Shown one piece after another: positions 15,462-24,119 of a stretch of DNA of 45,714 nt. Source of the DNA: Syntrophobacterales bacterium (GTDB lineage: Bacteria > Desulfobacterota > Desulfobaccia > Desulfobaccales > 0-14-0-80-60-11). The stretch lies in the NCBI GenBank assembly GCA_023229795.1, contig JALNYP010000007.1, forward strand, positions 34,742 to 80,455. The letters are read 5' to 3'. Positions within the stretch are counted from its first letter, which is position 1, and each line of letters begins with the position of its first letter. The position numbers and the translations under genes were made by a program. The notes below the pieces were generated by a model. It saw only the letters and a list, made by a program, of their open reading frames with translations, searched no databases and was not told the DNA's origin.

Positions 15462-16861
15462 CTATCCTTGAGAGAAGATTCTCTTAGGGTGAGAAAGAAG
15501 TTCAGCAATCTTTATTTGCAAAGACACTCGCGCGTTATCCCGCTTTGTGAAGTTAAACTTTGTTTCGATCGCTCGAAACTTAAAATATTCGTCCCGCGCT
15601 AAGATCACATACCCCCAATCTCCATCGGACTTGTCCTGAATTAGAACCCCCAAAAAACTCGATGTCTCATCGCAAAACCACCCGTATTCTTCGCCAAAGG
15701 GGGTAGAACTTGAAAAACGGAATCCGCACGCGCTGTGAAACTCATCCTTGGAGATTGCTCCGACTGCCACACGTGGCCTTCGTGGTAATTTGCTTATAAC
15801 CTGCTTCTTTACTTCCCCAAGGTAGAAGATAAACGTTTTTGATGCAAATGGATGCCAATCAACGAATTCCGATGTAAATATCCCATTTTCAATATGATGA
15901 TTAAATGCATTTAAAAAAAAATCCGGGGAAGCGGATGTAAACATTTCGGATTGTGCAAGATAACCAATCCTTGCCCCCATGTTTCTACAAACGGCGACTC
16001 GTCTAAATTGTAGGAGAAAAATGTTGAATCCATTGCCTTAGGGTCTGGGTTGAAACAAAAGCCTTCTCTTCTCATATCGATGGTATCGCAGCCGAATCCC
16101 TGCTGATAGCCCATCCTATCGAATTTCGCCTGCGTACCACTGTTGGTGAATAATATTGCGCTAATATTCTCTGTGTCTGGCTGTGCAAAAAAATTGGAAG
16201 TGATAACCTTATCACCAACTTTATGTTCCTTTACGGGAGCGTAATCAATGCGCAAAGCCCCGGATTTGTCCCATCGGGCTGAATGTGAAATTCCATACGC
16301 GTATTTCGTCAAACTCTCATCTGTAAAGATCAATGATTCATCGTCGTGGAAAGCCTCGATCGCGATAACAAAAGGCATATTTCGGCATTGGTCAAGTTCC
16401 CAATACCTCTTTTGAAGCTTAGAAAACAATGGGCTTCCAAAGCGAATCGCCAGTTCATTATCTACATAGTCCTGATACTCCTCTGGTGAGAGTTCTTTGA
16501 CCTTTCTGCCGAGGCTGGCCAGTGCCCCCGAAGTTGGTGGATTAACCGTTGTGGCCTCAACAGCCACAGTCACCTCCTCACGGGTTACCAGGAAATCAGG
16601 ATTCGGATGGGGACGTCGGACTTTGTAACCTGACCGGCAAAAATAAGCATAAAGGTAAATTTCAAAATACCTTTGATCGAAGCCTGTGGTCTGAAACTGT
16701 TCGAGGAAATTACCGTCGGGGTCCTCGAAATCTTGATATATCTCATCCAGCATTTTACGTGCAGGTTCGCCTGCATTCGAAGTTCGAAGAGCTTCAAAAT
16801 TAGGGTGAACTTTGCCAGGTTCGACAACCAAATTAAAAAGCGTCTTCTTTTGTTCAGACAT
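15462..16861 (-). CDS. Unknown protein with a possible PD-(D/E)XK-like segment, interrupted by a one-base frameshift
   Basis: Two minus-strand frames (16861-15911 and 15980-15462) overlap and join into one 466-residue protein if one base is added to the C run at 15974-15978: the first frame then reads FVETWGARIGYLAQSE straight into the second. N-terminal residues 90-115 read RPHPNPDFLVTREEVTVAVEAT, spaced like the PD...ExK core of PD-(D/E)XK nucleases but with Thr in place of Lys. The rest is not recognised. Codons and composition are clearly lower in GC than the glutamate synthase genes on both sides, and repeats flank it, so it looks like an insertion into the operon. A defence-type nuclease is possible but unproven. 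Confidence 0.6.
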
Positions 16862-16949
16862 AGGTTTTTTGTATTTCTATTATTTAGAGCTATAGTACGT
16901 GCCGGGTCGCCTGCTGCCGCGGCCACGGGCCGTAGTTCCCTGAAACCCT

Positions 16950-17083
16950 TAAATCCCCCACAATCCCCCTTTTTCAAAGGGGGACTTTAATACCCGATCT
17001 TTCATTCCCCCCTTTGGAAAAGGGGGGGGGTAGGGGGGATTTTGCTTTATTTTTTAGCTGATAGCTGATAGCTGACAGCTATC
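16950..17083. repeat. AATCCCCC...GGGGGA palindromes and AGCTGAT tandem repeat
   Basis: Two palindromes (16950-16990 and 17003-17044) with C5-6TTT ... AAAG5-9 arms are followed by three to four tandem AGCTGAT/AGCTGAC units (17056-17083) that run onto the stop of the next gene. A close copy of the first palindrome is at 36892. As hairpins they could end transcription of the FMN subunit gene. Confidence 0.7.
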
Positions 17084-18626
17084 TTCTCAAACTATCGTCC
17101 ACCGGGCGATCGAAGTAGTCCAGGTGGGCCAGGACGTCGGTGCGGCCCACCAGCTCCCGGATGCTCCTCAAGCCCAGGCGCCGCAGGATTTCCTTCAACA
17201 CCCAGGTCCAGGCATAATACATATTGCTGATTCGGTTGGTGCCCCATTCGATGGTCATCAGATCCACCAGTTCCGGGTCGGTGGTGGCAATGCCCCGGGC
17301 GCAGCCTCGGCCGGATTCGCAGTTGTGGCAGCGCAGGCACTCCAGGGCCACCAGGTCGGCGGTGCCGATCTGGACCCCGTCGGCCCCCAGCGCGATGGCC
17401 TTGGCCACGTCAAAGGCGCTGCGGATGCCGCCGGAGGCGATCAAGGTAACGTGGTCCCGGATGCCTTCGGCCCTCAGGAACTGGTGCACCTTGGGGATGG
17501 CGTACTCCACGGGCATGGCGATGTTCTTTTTGGCGATGTCCGGCGCGGCGCCGGTGCCCCCGTAGCTGCCATCCAACTGCACGATATGGGCGCCGGCATA
17601 ATAGCTGCCCACGGCCACCATGTCCACGTCGGTGGGGGTGGAGACCTTCACCGACACCAGGGCCCGGGGATTGATCTCTTTGATCCAGTCGATGTGCTTC
17701 TTGTGGTCTTCCACCGAATAGACGCTGTGAAAAGGGAACGGCGAGAACAGGGCGCTGCCCGGCATCGATTCCCGCATGCGGGCCACCGCGGGGGTGACTT
17801 TATCCCCCAGGAGGTGGCCGCCCAGGCCGGGTTTGGCCCCCTGGGCGTATTTGAATTCCACCATGCGCACCCGCTGGATGGTCTCTTCCCGGACCCCGAA
17901 GAGCCCGGTGGCCACCTGGGTGATGATGTTATGGTCGTAGGGGTAGAGGGCCTCGGGGTAGCCGCCCTCGCCGGTGCTCACCATAGTATTGAAGCGCACC
18001 GCGGCGCGGATACGGGACAGGATGGTGTTGATGCTGACCGAGCCGAAAGACATGCCGCCGCCGTACCAGGGCACCGAGAATTTGATCTGGGGGCGGCCGT
18101 CGCCCCGGCGGTTGATTTCCAGGTCCAGGGAGATCTCGTCATGGCTGAGCTGAAAATCGGGGCGGGCCTTGGGAAAGAGGAAGCGCAGCTTGTCGAAGCC
18201 GCCGCCGGAGGCGCCCAGGCGGTAATCCACGTCGGTGTAGGACAGCTCGCCCGTCTCCGCCTGCCACCAGGTGGACAGGAGCAGGTCGGGAGTCCAGCGG
18301 CTGTCCCCCAGGGTGCCGTACACCGGGTGGATGCTGACTTTCAGGGCGTGGGCCGGGCACTTGTTGACGCAGTAGAATTCCTTGTCCTGGCAGGCAAGGC
18401 CCAGGCACTTGTAGCTCTTGGGGCGCCTAATGTAGCTGCCGGACTTGGTGTGCACCCCGTAAGGACAGACTTCCACGCATTTGCCGCACTTGATGCACTT
18501 GGATTCGTCGCGCCAGACCCGGAACTTGCTCAAAGGGTTCCGGAACCGGCTGGGGGTGGGAACCGGCTCCCAGGGTTGGCCGGGCTCCCAGGACTCGATG
18601 GGAATTACTTTCTGTGGTTGTGCCAT
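17079..18626 (-). CDS. FMN-binding glutamate synthase core with N-terminal ferredoxin domain
   Basis: A 515-residue protein. Residues 35-100 form a ferredoxin domain with CIKCGKCVEVCP and a second Cys set (CLGLAC ... CVNKCP). The rest is the GltB2 alpha/beta barrel: GGGMSFGSVSI, KPGLGGHLLG, a QLDGSYGGTGAAP FMN-phosphate loop, and the cluster motif CLRCHNCESGRGCARGI for the 3Fe-4S centre. It should combine ammonia, 2-oxoglutarate and two electrons to give glutamate, working with the glutaminase/GXGXG protein encoded downstream. No NAD(P)H site is visible, so electrons must come through the ferredoxin domain. The unknown gene at 15462-16861 separates the two partners. Confidence 0.93.
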   Translation of the reverse strand: MAQPQKVIPIESWEPGQPWEPVPTPSRFRNPLSKFRVWRDESKCIKCGKCVEVCPYGVHTKSGSYIRRPKSYKCLGLACQDKEFYCVNKCPAHALKVSIHPVYGTLGDSRWTPDLLLSTWWQAETGELSYTDVDYRLGASGGGFDKLRFLFPKARPDFQLSHDEISLDLEINRRGDGRPQIKFSVPWYGGGMSFGSVSINTILSRIRAAVRFNTMVSTGEGGYPEALYPYDHNIITQVATGLFGVREETIQRVRMVEFKYAQGAKPGLGGHLLGDKVTPAVARMRESMPGSALFSPFPFHSVYSVEDHKKHIDWIKEINPRALVSVKVSTPTDVDMVAVGSYYAGAHIVQLDGSYGGTGAAPDIAKKNIAMPVEYAIPKVHQFLRAEGIRDHVTLIASGGIRSAFDVAKAIALGADGVQIGTADLVALECLRCHNCESGRGCARGIATTDPELVDLMTIEWGTNRISNMYYAWTWVLKEILRRLGLRSIRELVGRTDVLAHLDYFDRPVDDSLRR

Positions 18627-18658
18627 GGCTTATATCAATCTCTCAGTCTGACTTGATC

Positions 18659-18717
18659 GGTGGGGCGGGCCTCTGTGCCCGCCTTAGCGGAGGGCAGGCA
18701 GTGACGCCTGCCCCACC
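18659..18717. repeat. GC-rich palindromic repeat between two glutamate-synthase-like genes
   Basis: GGTGGGGCGGGC (from 18659) pairs with GCCTGCCCCACC (to 18717) with one mismatch, and both arms carry inner hairpins. It fills the short gap between the two iron-sulfur genes and could attenuate or stabilise the transcript. Confidence 0.65.
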
Positions 18718-18725
18718 AAAATTTG

Positions 18726-20144
18726 CTATTCTCCAACCCGCCGGGCTTCCCCTTCCGGGCGGGCAAACAGGGGGGCAAAGATCTCTTTATCCAGGTCTTC
18801 CTTGAACATGGCCCGGCCCACTTCACCCCGGAGGCGCCGTACTTCCCGCATGCCCATGGCGCCCAGGATTTCCAGCAACTGGTTGTTCCAGGCGCCCACC
18901 AGGTTCACCATACGCTGGGCCCCCCGTTTGACGTTGAGGTTCTCCAATTCGATGGGGCAGGGGTTCTTCTGGCCGCTCTTACACTGGCGGCACAGGCGGC
19001 ACTCCAGGGCCAGCAGCAAGGGGGTGTCCGCGATGATGCCGTCGGCCCCGCAGATGATGGCCTTGGCCACGTGCTCGGCCAGACCGATGCCGCCGCTGAC
19101 CAGCAAGGTGACCGCATCTCTAAGCTGATTTTCCACCAGTTTCAGGTGGCAGCGCCGGATCAGGTCCTTGAGGTGGATCTCGGCGGCGTCCCCCACACCC
19201 CGGGCCTGATCGCTGGCCGCCAGGTGAATGACTCCCGCTCCCGCCGCGGTCAGGGCCGCCACCCGGTCCGGGGCCCCCTGGTCCGCGGGCACTTTGATCC
19301 AGACGAGGAGCCGGGGATACTGTTTCTTCAGGGCTTCCATCCGCCTGATGACTTCGGGGTAGTCCGTGAGTTCCACGCTCCGCACCTGGGACAGGAGGGG
19401 GTCGTTCAGATCCAGATCGCCGGCCGGAAACAGAGGCGTCAGGGAGGCTGCCGCGCCCGCCAGTTCAGGGCTGATACTTTTGCGGTCCAGGATCGCCACG
19501 GTGCCCAGGGTCTGGGCCGCGGCCGCCAGAATCTGCCGAAATCGTTGCGGGTCTGAGCCCACGGCCGGCTCCGCCAGGATTACGGGCAAGGGCAATTCCA
19601 TCAAAGGCGGCGGCTGGAACATCAACTCGCCCTGGTTGTCGAAGACCAGGAACATGGGCTTGCGGCCCAGATCGATGGAGGTGCTGATGTATTCCCGGCC
19701 ATGGATGCCGTCCCGGGTGGGCCGAACGATCTCCGACATGTCCGTCCAGAAGGAGTCGAAGCCCTCGCCCGCGAAGACGCCGCCGTAACCGGCGCCCGAG
19801 ACCGGGATCTTGCCGGTTTCCGCCTGTAACCAGGTGGTGCCGATGATCTCCGGCGTCCAGTAGGCGTCGCCCAACTGTCGGTATTGCGGGTTCAAGGCCT
19901 TGAAGACCAACTCCCGGGGGCAGCCCTGGACGCAGCGGTAACAGTCCCGGCAAATCGTATCTATGGTATCCACAAACTGCCTCGGGTCGAAGCCCCGTTT
20001 CTTGTAGGCGTCCACCGGACACATCTCCTTGACGCAGCGCGTGCACCTGAGGCACCCTTCATTCCAATCGATGATCGTGTTCTTGGCCAGCGGCGTGAAG
20101 CGCGGCGGCACCCGGCGCACGGGAATATGATATTTAGCCGGCAC
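18726..20144 (-). CDS. Glutamate synthase-like protein with two 4Fe-4S clusters and degenerate FMN site
   Basis: I place the start at GTG 20144 because a GGAGGAG site lies five bases upstream; the frame continues to 20267 through repeat-like sequence. That gives 472 residues. The N-terminal part has two ferredoxin-type motifs, CLRCTRCVKEMCP and CRDCYRCVQGCP. A WTPEIIGTTWLQAETG segment matches its neighbour (WTPDLLLSTWWQAETG), so the two are paralogues. The barrel is shortened and the FMN-phosphate loop GGTG is replaced by SDQARGVG, but the C-terminal cluster Cys set (CRLCRQCKSGQKNPC) remains. It may be an electron-relay or structural subunit rather than a second synthase. The gene lies just upstream of the FMN core gene. 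Confidence 0.82.
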   Translation of the reverse strand: MPAKYHIPVRRVPPRFTPLAKNTIIDWNEGCLRCTRCVKEMCPVDAYKKRGFDPRQFVDTIDTICRDCYRCVQGCPRELVFKALNPQYRQLGDAYWTPEIIGTTWLQAETGKIPVSGAGYGGVFAGEGFDSFWTDMSEIVRPTRDGIHGREYISTSIDLGRKPMFLVFDNQGELMFQPPPLMELPLPVILAEPAVGSDPQRFRQILAAAAQTLGTVAILDRKSISPELAGAAASLTPLFPAGDLDLNDPLLSQVRSVELTDYPEVIRRMEALKKQYPRLLVWIKVPADQGAPDRVAALTAAGAGVIHLAASDQARGVGDAAEIHLKDLIRRCHLKLVENQLRDAVTLLVSGGIGLAEHVAKAIICGADGIIADTPLLLALECRLCRQCKSGQKNPCPIELENLNVKRGAQRMVNLVGAWNNQLLEILGAMGMREVRRLRGEVGRAMFKEDLDKEIFAPLFARPEGEARRVGE

Positions 20145-20326
20145 TATCTCCTCCGAATGAATAAAGTCCTTAATCGTGGGCGAAAAGGCGAAAAGGGTAA
20201 AAGGGGAAAGAAAATGGCGGGTGACCTTCCTTTTTGCCTGCTTTACGTCTTTGCCTCTTATTCTCAATCAAGACGGGGAAATGATCCATGGCCATAGGGG
20301 CATAGAGGGTTTCCCCTTTTCGCCTT

Positions 20327-20737
20327 TTAACCTTTTCCCCCGGTTTTCAAGGGACTGGGCCCCAGGGCCTCGGCCTTCGCCTTAATGTCTGCCACCACTG
20401 CGGCCAAACCGGGGGCATCCCCGGGGACCATGACCGAACGCCCCACCCGGGCGGGTTCGACCCCGATTTCGTCCAGATAGCGTTGGGTATAGGCGATGCG
20501 GTTCCCCAGACGGTGGCTGCCCTCGTTATAGCGGCAGAGGTCTTCGGCGCAGCCGATGACCCACACCAGATCCACCGGGGAGGCCAGGGTCCGCAGCAGT
20601 TGGAAGGCCTCGATCTTGCTGCTGCAGGGTTCGGACAGCACCCTGAGCCGGATATCATCGCTGCCCCATTGGGTCTTCAAGAAATCCAGGTTCGGCACCG
20701 CCTGCTGACAGGCGTAAATCACTACTTCCATGGTCAT
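20327..20737 (-). CDS. MvhD/hydrogenase iron-sulfur subunit-like electron carrier
   Basis: A 136-residue protein of the MvhD/FlpD family, small iron-sulfur proteins that hand electrons to heterodisulfide reductase HdrA or related flavoproteins. Family landmarks: LSEPCSSKIEAFQLLRTL (canonical CSGRIDPEFVLRA), VWVIGCAEDLCRYNEGSHR (canonical GCHPGDCHYxxGNxx) and RYLDEIGVEPARV. The usual first CxxC is reduced to one Cys (YACQQA), leaving four cysteines, so the cluster may differ. It is encoded just upstream of the two iron-sulfur glutamate-synthase-like genes and downstream of PII, which suggests that it feeds electrons to GOGAT. That partnership is inference. The start ATG 20737 has GAGGT ten bases upstream; ATG 20731 is also possible. 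Confidence 0.78.
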   Translation of the reverse strand: MTMEVVIYACQQAVPNLDFLKTQWGSDDIRLRVLSEPCSSKIEAFQLLRTLASPVDLVWVIGCAEDLCRYNEGSHRLGNRIAYTQRYLDEIGVEPARVGRSVMVPGDAPGLAAVVADIKAKAEALGPSPLKTGGKG

Positions 20738-20891
20738 AGTTACTATACCTCAACAGGCCGGCCAAAACAGTCCTGGGAATCCGAACCATGGCCTATAAAC
20801 CAAATTTATCCTAGATATTATGTCATTCACCCGTGAGTCTTGCAACCATTTAAGATAATCCTCACCAGCATAAAACTTGCTGCGCCGCAAC

Positions 20892-21278
20892 TCAGGTTTT
20901 GCCGCCATGTTTGCGTTCGTCGATGTCGCCGGGGTACATCACCGCTTCCTGACCCCGCTCTCGAGTCCGGATGCGGATGGCCTCCTCCACCGGATACACG
21001 AAGATGAGTCCATCGCCGGTCTCCCCGGTGGCCGCCGCGGTGAGGATAGTATCAAGGGTCTCCTCCAGGTTGCGGTCACTCAAAATGATGTTGAGCTGGA
21101 TCTTGGGGAGCATATCCACCTGGTAACTGCCGGAGCGGCCCACCAGGGTGATGCCGCCCTGGCGGCCGTGGCCGCGGATTTCAAAGACATTCAGGCCCAC
21201 GATGCCGATCTCCCGGAGGGCGTCTTTGACATCGTTGAGCTTGTCTTCCCGAATAATGGCTTCGATTTTTTTTAACAT
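20892..21278 (-). CDS. glnB: PII nitrogen regulatory protein
   Basis: A 128-residue PII trimer subunit. It opens with KKIEAIIREDKLNDVKDAL and has EIRGHGRQGGITLVGRSGSY at the T-loop and TGETGDGLIFVYPVEEAIRIR at the C-terminal nucleotide site. The T-loop Tyr51 that GlnD uridylylates in enteric bacteria is not present (Gly at that place; a Tyr lies five residues on). It may therefore work by ATP/ADP/2-oxoglutarate binding alone. It lies 76 bases downstream of amtB, the classic amtB-glnK pair, so it probably blocks the channel when nitrogen is plentiful and could also touch the GOGAT proteins. The extra ~15-residue tail is unusual. glnK would be an equally fair name. Confidence 0.92.
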   Translation of the reverse strand: MLKKIEAIIREDKLNDVKDALREIGIVGLNVFEIRGHGRQGGITLVGRSGSYQVDMLPKIQLNIILSDRNLEETLDTILTAAATGETGDGLIFVYPVEEAIRIRTRERGQEAVMYPGDIDERKHGGKT

Positions 21279-21354
21279 TTCGAATTCTCACTTCTAAGGG
21301 TAAGCAGGCCGAGCATCGTAATCCCTCAATCCGCCAAGCTAAGGGCTGAGAGCT

Positions 21355-22581
21355 TTATGAATAGGCTCTTTCCCCGTGGGAGCTGATATCCAGGCCCACC
21401 TCTTCTTCCATGGTGGTAACCCTGAGCCCGATGCTCATGTCCAGCACCTTGGCCACCACGTACGTAACCACGAAGACAAAGACGATGGTGACCACGACCG
21501 CCAGGAACTGGACCGCCAGTTGACCGGGGTTGCCATTGAACAGGCCGTTGTGGCCGGCACTGTTCAGTTCCACCGAGGCAAACAGGCCGGTGGCGAGCAT
21601 GCCCCAAGTGCTGGCCATGCCGTGGCAGGCCCAGACGTCCATGGATTCATCCAGGTTGCGGTTCTGGCGGAAGCGAATGGCATAATAGCAGATGACCGCG
21701 GCTATGGCGCCGATGACGAAAGCGGCCATGGGGGAGACGAAGCCCGCGGCCGGGGTCACCGCGGCCAGCCCCACCACCATGCCCGTGGCGATCCCCAACG
21801 TGCTGGGGCGCCCGTCCAGCCAGCCCAGCACCATCCACACCAGTCCCGCGGTAGCCGCGGAGGTGTTGGTGGTAATCAGGGCGTTGACCGCCACGCCGTC
21901 GGCGGCCAGGGCGCTGCCCGCGTTGAAGCCGAACCACCCTACCCACAGGAGGCCGGCCCCCAGAACGGTGAGCGGGATATTATGGGGTTCCATGGGGATC
22001 TTGCCGTAGCCCTTGCGGGGTCCGATCACCATGGCAAAGGCCAGGGCCGAGAAGCCCGCGGCGATGTGCACCACGGTGCCGCCGGCGAAATCCATGACGC
22101 CCATGGCGTTCAGCCAGCCGCCCTTGCCCCAGACCCAGTGGGCCAGAGGGTCATACACCAGGGTCATCCAGATGAGACTGAAGATCAGGAAGGACTTGAA
22201 ACGCACCCGCTCCACAAAGGCGCCGGTGATTAAGGCCGGGGTGATCACCGCAAACATCATCTGAAAGGCCGCAAAGAGGCCGTGCGGGATGGTCTTGGCA
22301 TAATCCGGGTTGGGCAGGGCCCCCACGCCCTGGAAGCCCAGGAAATTCAGCCCGCCGATGAGCCCGCCGATGTCGGCGCCGAAGGCCAGGGAATAACCGT
22401 AGAGTACCCACTGAACCCCGGCCAGAGCCATAAAAATATAGCTCAAGGTCAGGGTGGAAAGCAGATTTTTCCGGCGCACCATGCCCCCGTAAAACAGGGC
22501 CAGGGCCGGAGTCATCAGCAGGACCAACGAACAGCACGCCAGCAGCCAGGCGGTATCGCCGGAGTTAATTGACCCCCCCAT
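21355..22581 (-). CDS. amtB: Ammonium transporter
   Basis: A 408-residue Amt/MEP/Rh channel with eleven hydrophobic helices. The twin pore histidines are visible in DFAGGTVVHIAAG and VWACHGMASTWG, and other family landmarks are ALFYGGMVRRKN and WVGWFGFNAGSAL. There is no separate cleavable signal peptide; the first helix starts near residue 10. It moves ammonium across the inner membrane. PII follows 76 bases later, and glnA lies upstream with a terminator between, so amtB probably has its own promoter in the 160-base gap. The start has an AAAGGAG-type site near 22590. Confidence 0.95.
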   Translation of the reverse strand: MGGSINSGDTAWLLACCSLVLLMTPALALFYGGMVRRKNLLSTLTLSYIFMALAGVQWVLYGYSLAFGADIGGLIGGLNFLGFQGVGALPNPDYAKTIPHGLFAAFQMMFAVITPALITGAFVERVRFKSFLIFSLIWMTLVYDPLAHWVWGKGGWLNAMGVMDFAGGTVVHIAAGFSALAFAMVIGPRKGYGKIPMEPHNIPLTVLGAGLLWVGWFGFNAGSALAADGVAVNALITTNTSAATAGLVWMVLGWLDGRPSTLGIATGMVVGLAAVTPAAGFVSPMAAFVIGAIAAVICYYAIRFRQNRNLDESMDVWACHGMASTWGMLATGLFASVELNSAGHNGLFNGNPGQLAVQFLAVVVTIVFVFVVTYVVAKVLDMSIGLRVTTMEEEVGLDISSHGERAYS

Positions 22582-22659
22582 GCTTTGCTCCTTTCAAAAT
22601 TGTTACAAACTTTTGTAGAACTTATGACAAAATTGTTAACAGGCTAAAATTGCGCATAA

Positions 22660-22693
22660 AAAAGGCCGGGGGAGGGGGAGGCCTCCCCCGGCT
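22660..22693 (-). terminator. Rho-independent terminator of glnA
   Basis: Read on the minus strand, a CCGGGGGAGG arm pairs with CCTCCCCCGG and is followed by CCTTTTTT. It lies about 55 bases after the glnA stop and upstream of amtB. Confidence 0.85.
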
Positions 22694-22746
22694 TGACTAC
22701 CTGGCTTCAACGATTTCCGCAGTCCTGCCGGATTAAGCCGGGGGGC

Positions 22747-24084
22747 TTACAGAATCGGGAGATAACGCTCGATCTCGTAGTTGCTCACGTGCATCCGGTA
22801 AGCGTCCCACTCGATCCGCTTGTTTTCCAGGAACTTGTTGAAGATATGCTCGCCCAGGGCGTCCTTGACCACGGCGCTCTTCTCCACCTCGGTGATGGCT
22901 TCGTGCAGGCTGCCGGGCAATTCCTGAATCCCCAGCTTCCGGCGTTCGGCGGGGGACAGATGGTAGATGTCCACTTCCACCGGCTCGGGCAGCTTGTAAT
23001 TGTCCTCAATGCCCTTGAGGCCGGCGGCCAACATGACGGTAAAGGCCAGATAGGGGTTGCAGGCCGGGTCGGGAGCGCGGTATTCGCACCGGGTGGCGGC
23101 TTCTTTGCCGGGCTTATACATGGGCACCCGCACCAGCGCGGAACGGTTGCGGCGGGACCAGGCGACGTACACCGGGGCTTCGTAGCCGGGGACCAGGCGC
23201 TTGTAGGAATTGACCCACTGGCTGCAAATACCGGTGATCTCCCGGGCGTGTTTCAGCAGGCCGGCGATGTAGCTTTTGCCCAGCGCGGAGAGGTGGTACT
23301 GGTCACTGGCGTCGTGGAAGGCGTTTTTGCTGCCGCTGAACAAGGACTGGTGGGTATGCATGCCGCTGCCGTTGATGCCGAAGATGGGCTTGGGCATAAA
23401 CGTGGCATAGACCCCGTTGATCATGGCGATGGCCTTCACGGTAGCCTTCATGGTCATGGTCTTATCGGCCATGCGCATGGCTTCGTCATAGCGCATATCG
23501 ATTTCGTGCTGGGAGTCCGCCACTTCGTGGTGGCTGTACTCGATGCGCACGCCCATGCTCTCCAGGGCGAAGATGGTGTGACGCCGCAGGTCGTTACCCA
23601 CATCCAGAGGCGGGGCATCGAAGTAACCGCCCTGGTCCAGGATTTCGGTGCAGGTATTATTGGCGAAATAGAAGAACTCCAGCTCCGGTCCCAGGTAACT
23701 GGTGAAGCCTTTCTCCGCGGCCTTGGCCAACATGCGCTTCAAGGCATAGCGCGGATCGCCCGGATACGGGGTGCCATCGGGCTGCAGGATGTCGCAGAAC
23801 ATCCGGGCTACGGGCTTCTCATCGGGGCGCCAGGGCAGGATCTGGAAGGTGGTCGGGTCCGGCTTGGCGATCATGTCGCTCTCTTCAATGCGGGAAAAAC
23901 CCTCAATGGAGGACCCGTCAAACCCCATACCCTCGGACATGGCCTCTTCCAACTCGGAAGGGCGGATGGAAAAGCTTTTTAGTACTCCCAGGATGTCTAC
24001 GAACCAGATCTGGATAAAGCTGACTTCTTTATCCCGGACAATGCGGAAAACATCCTCTGCGGTTTGGCAGGTTTGGCAGTGCAC
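22747..24084 (-). CDS. glnA: Glutamine synthetase type I
   Basis: A 445-residue GSI enzyme that makes glutamine from glutamate, ammonia and ATP. Motifs in order: GFDGSSIEGF (about residue 53), PELEFF (metal ligands, about 133), KPIFGINGSGMHTHQSL, NSYKRLVPGYEAP and the RCEYRAPDPACNPYLAF segment. The length fits the GSI-alpha class. The adenylylation loop Tyr of GSI-beta (NLY) is not visible, so control is probably by feedback or protein partners instead of adenylylation. A sigma-54-type promoter lies 36-51 bases upstream. The gene heads the amtB-PII-GOGAT run and has its own terminator. Together with the glutamate synthase proteins it completes the GS/GOGAT cycle. Confidence 0.96.
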   Translation of the reverse strand: MHCQTCQTAEDVFRIVRDKEVSFIQIWFVDILGVLKSFSIRPSELEEAMSEGMGFDGSSIEGFSRIEESDMIAKPDPTTFQILPWRPDEKPVARMFCDILQPDGTPYPGDPRYALKRMLAKAAEKGFTSYLGPELEFFYFANNTCTEILDQGGYFDAPPLDVGNDLRRHTIFALESMGVRIEYSHHEVADSQHEIDMRYDEAMRMADKTMTMKATVKAIAMINGVYATFMPKPIFGINGSGMHTHQSLFSGSKNAFHDASDQYHLSALGKSYIAGLLKHAREITGICSQWVNSYKRLVPGYEAPVYVAWSRRNRSALVRVPMYKPGKEAATRCEYRAPDPACNPYLAFTVMLAAGLKGIEDNYKLPEPVEVDIYHLSPAERRKLGIQELPGSLHEAITEVEKSAVVKDALGEHIFNKFLENKRIEWDAYRMHVSNYEIERYLPIL

Positions 24085-24119
24085 GGTCTTCCTCCTGAAC
24101 AGTAATTTAAATCCGTTAA

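Noticed and set aside
15462..16861. Two separate genes with a restriction-modification arrangement
   Set aside because: The second frame has no start context of its own and joins the first exactly when one base is added, so one gene is more likely; no methyltransferase is nearby.
17124..18656. Long plus-strand open frame (about 510 codons) opposite the FMN glutamate synthase core
   Set aside because: Gly/Ala/His/Pro-rich composition and no motifs; it is the mirror of a GC-rich minus-strand gene with clear ferredoxin and FMN motifs.
20178..20342. Pair of AAAAGG/CCTTTT-rich blocks as a mobile-element border
   Set aside because: Arms are low-complexity and only loosely complementary; no target duplication or transposase seen.
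22648..22661. Sigma-54-type GG-N10-GC match upstream of amtB
   Set aside because: It lies in the glnA terminator arm and lacks the TTGC and CAC context.
22693..23982. Plus-strand open frame of 429 codons opposite glnA
   Set aside because: glnA on the minus strand is beyond doubt; this is its shadow.
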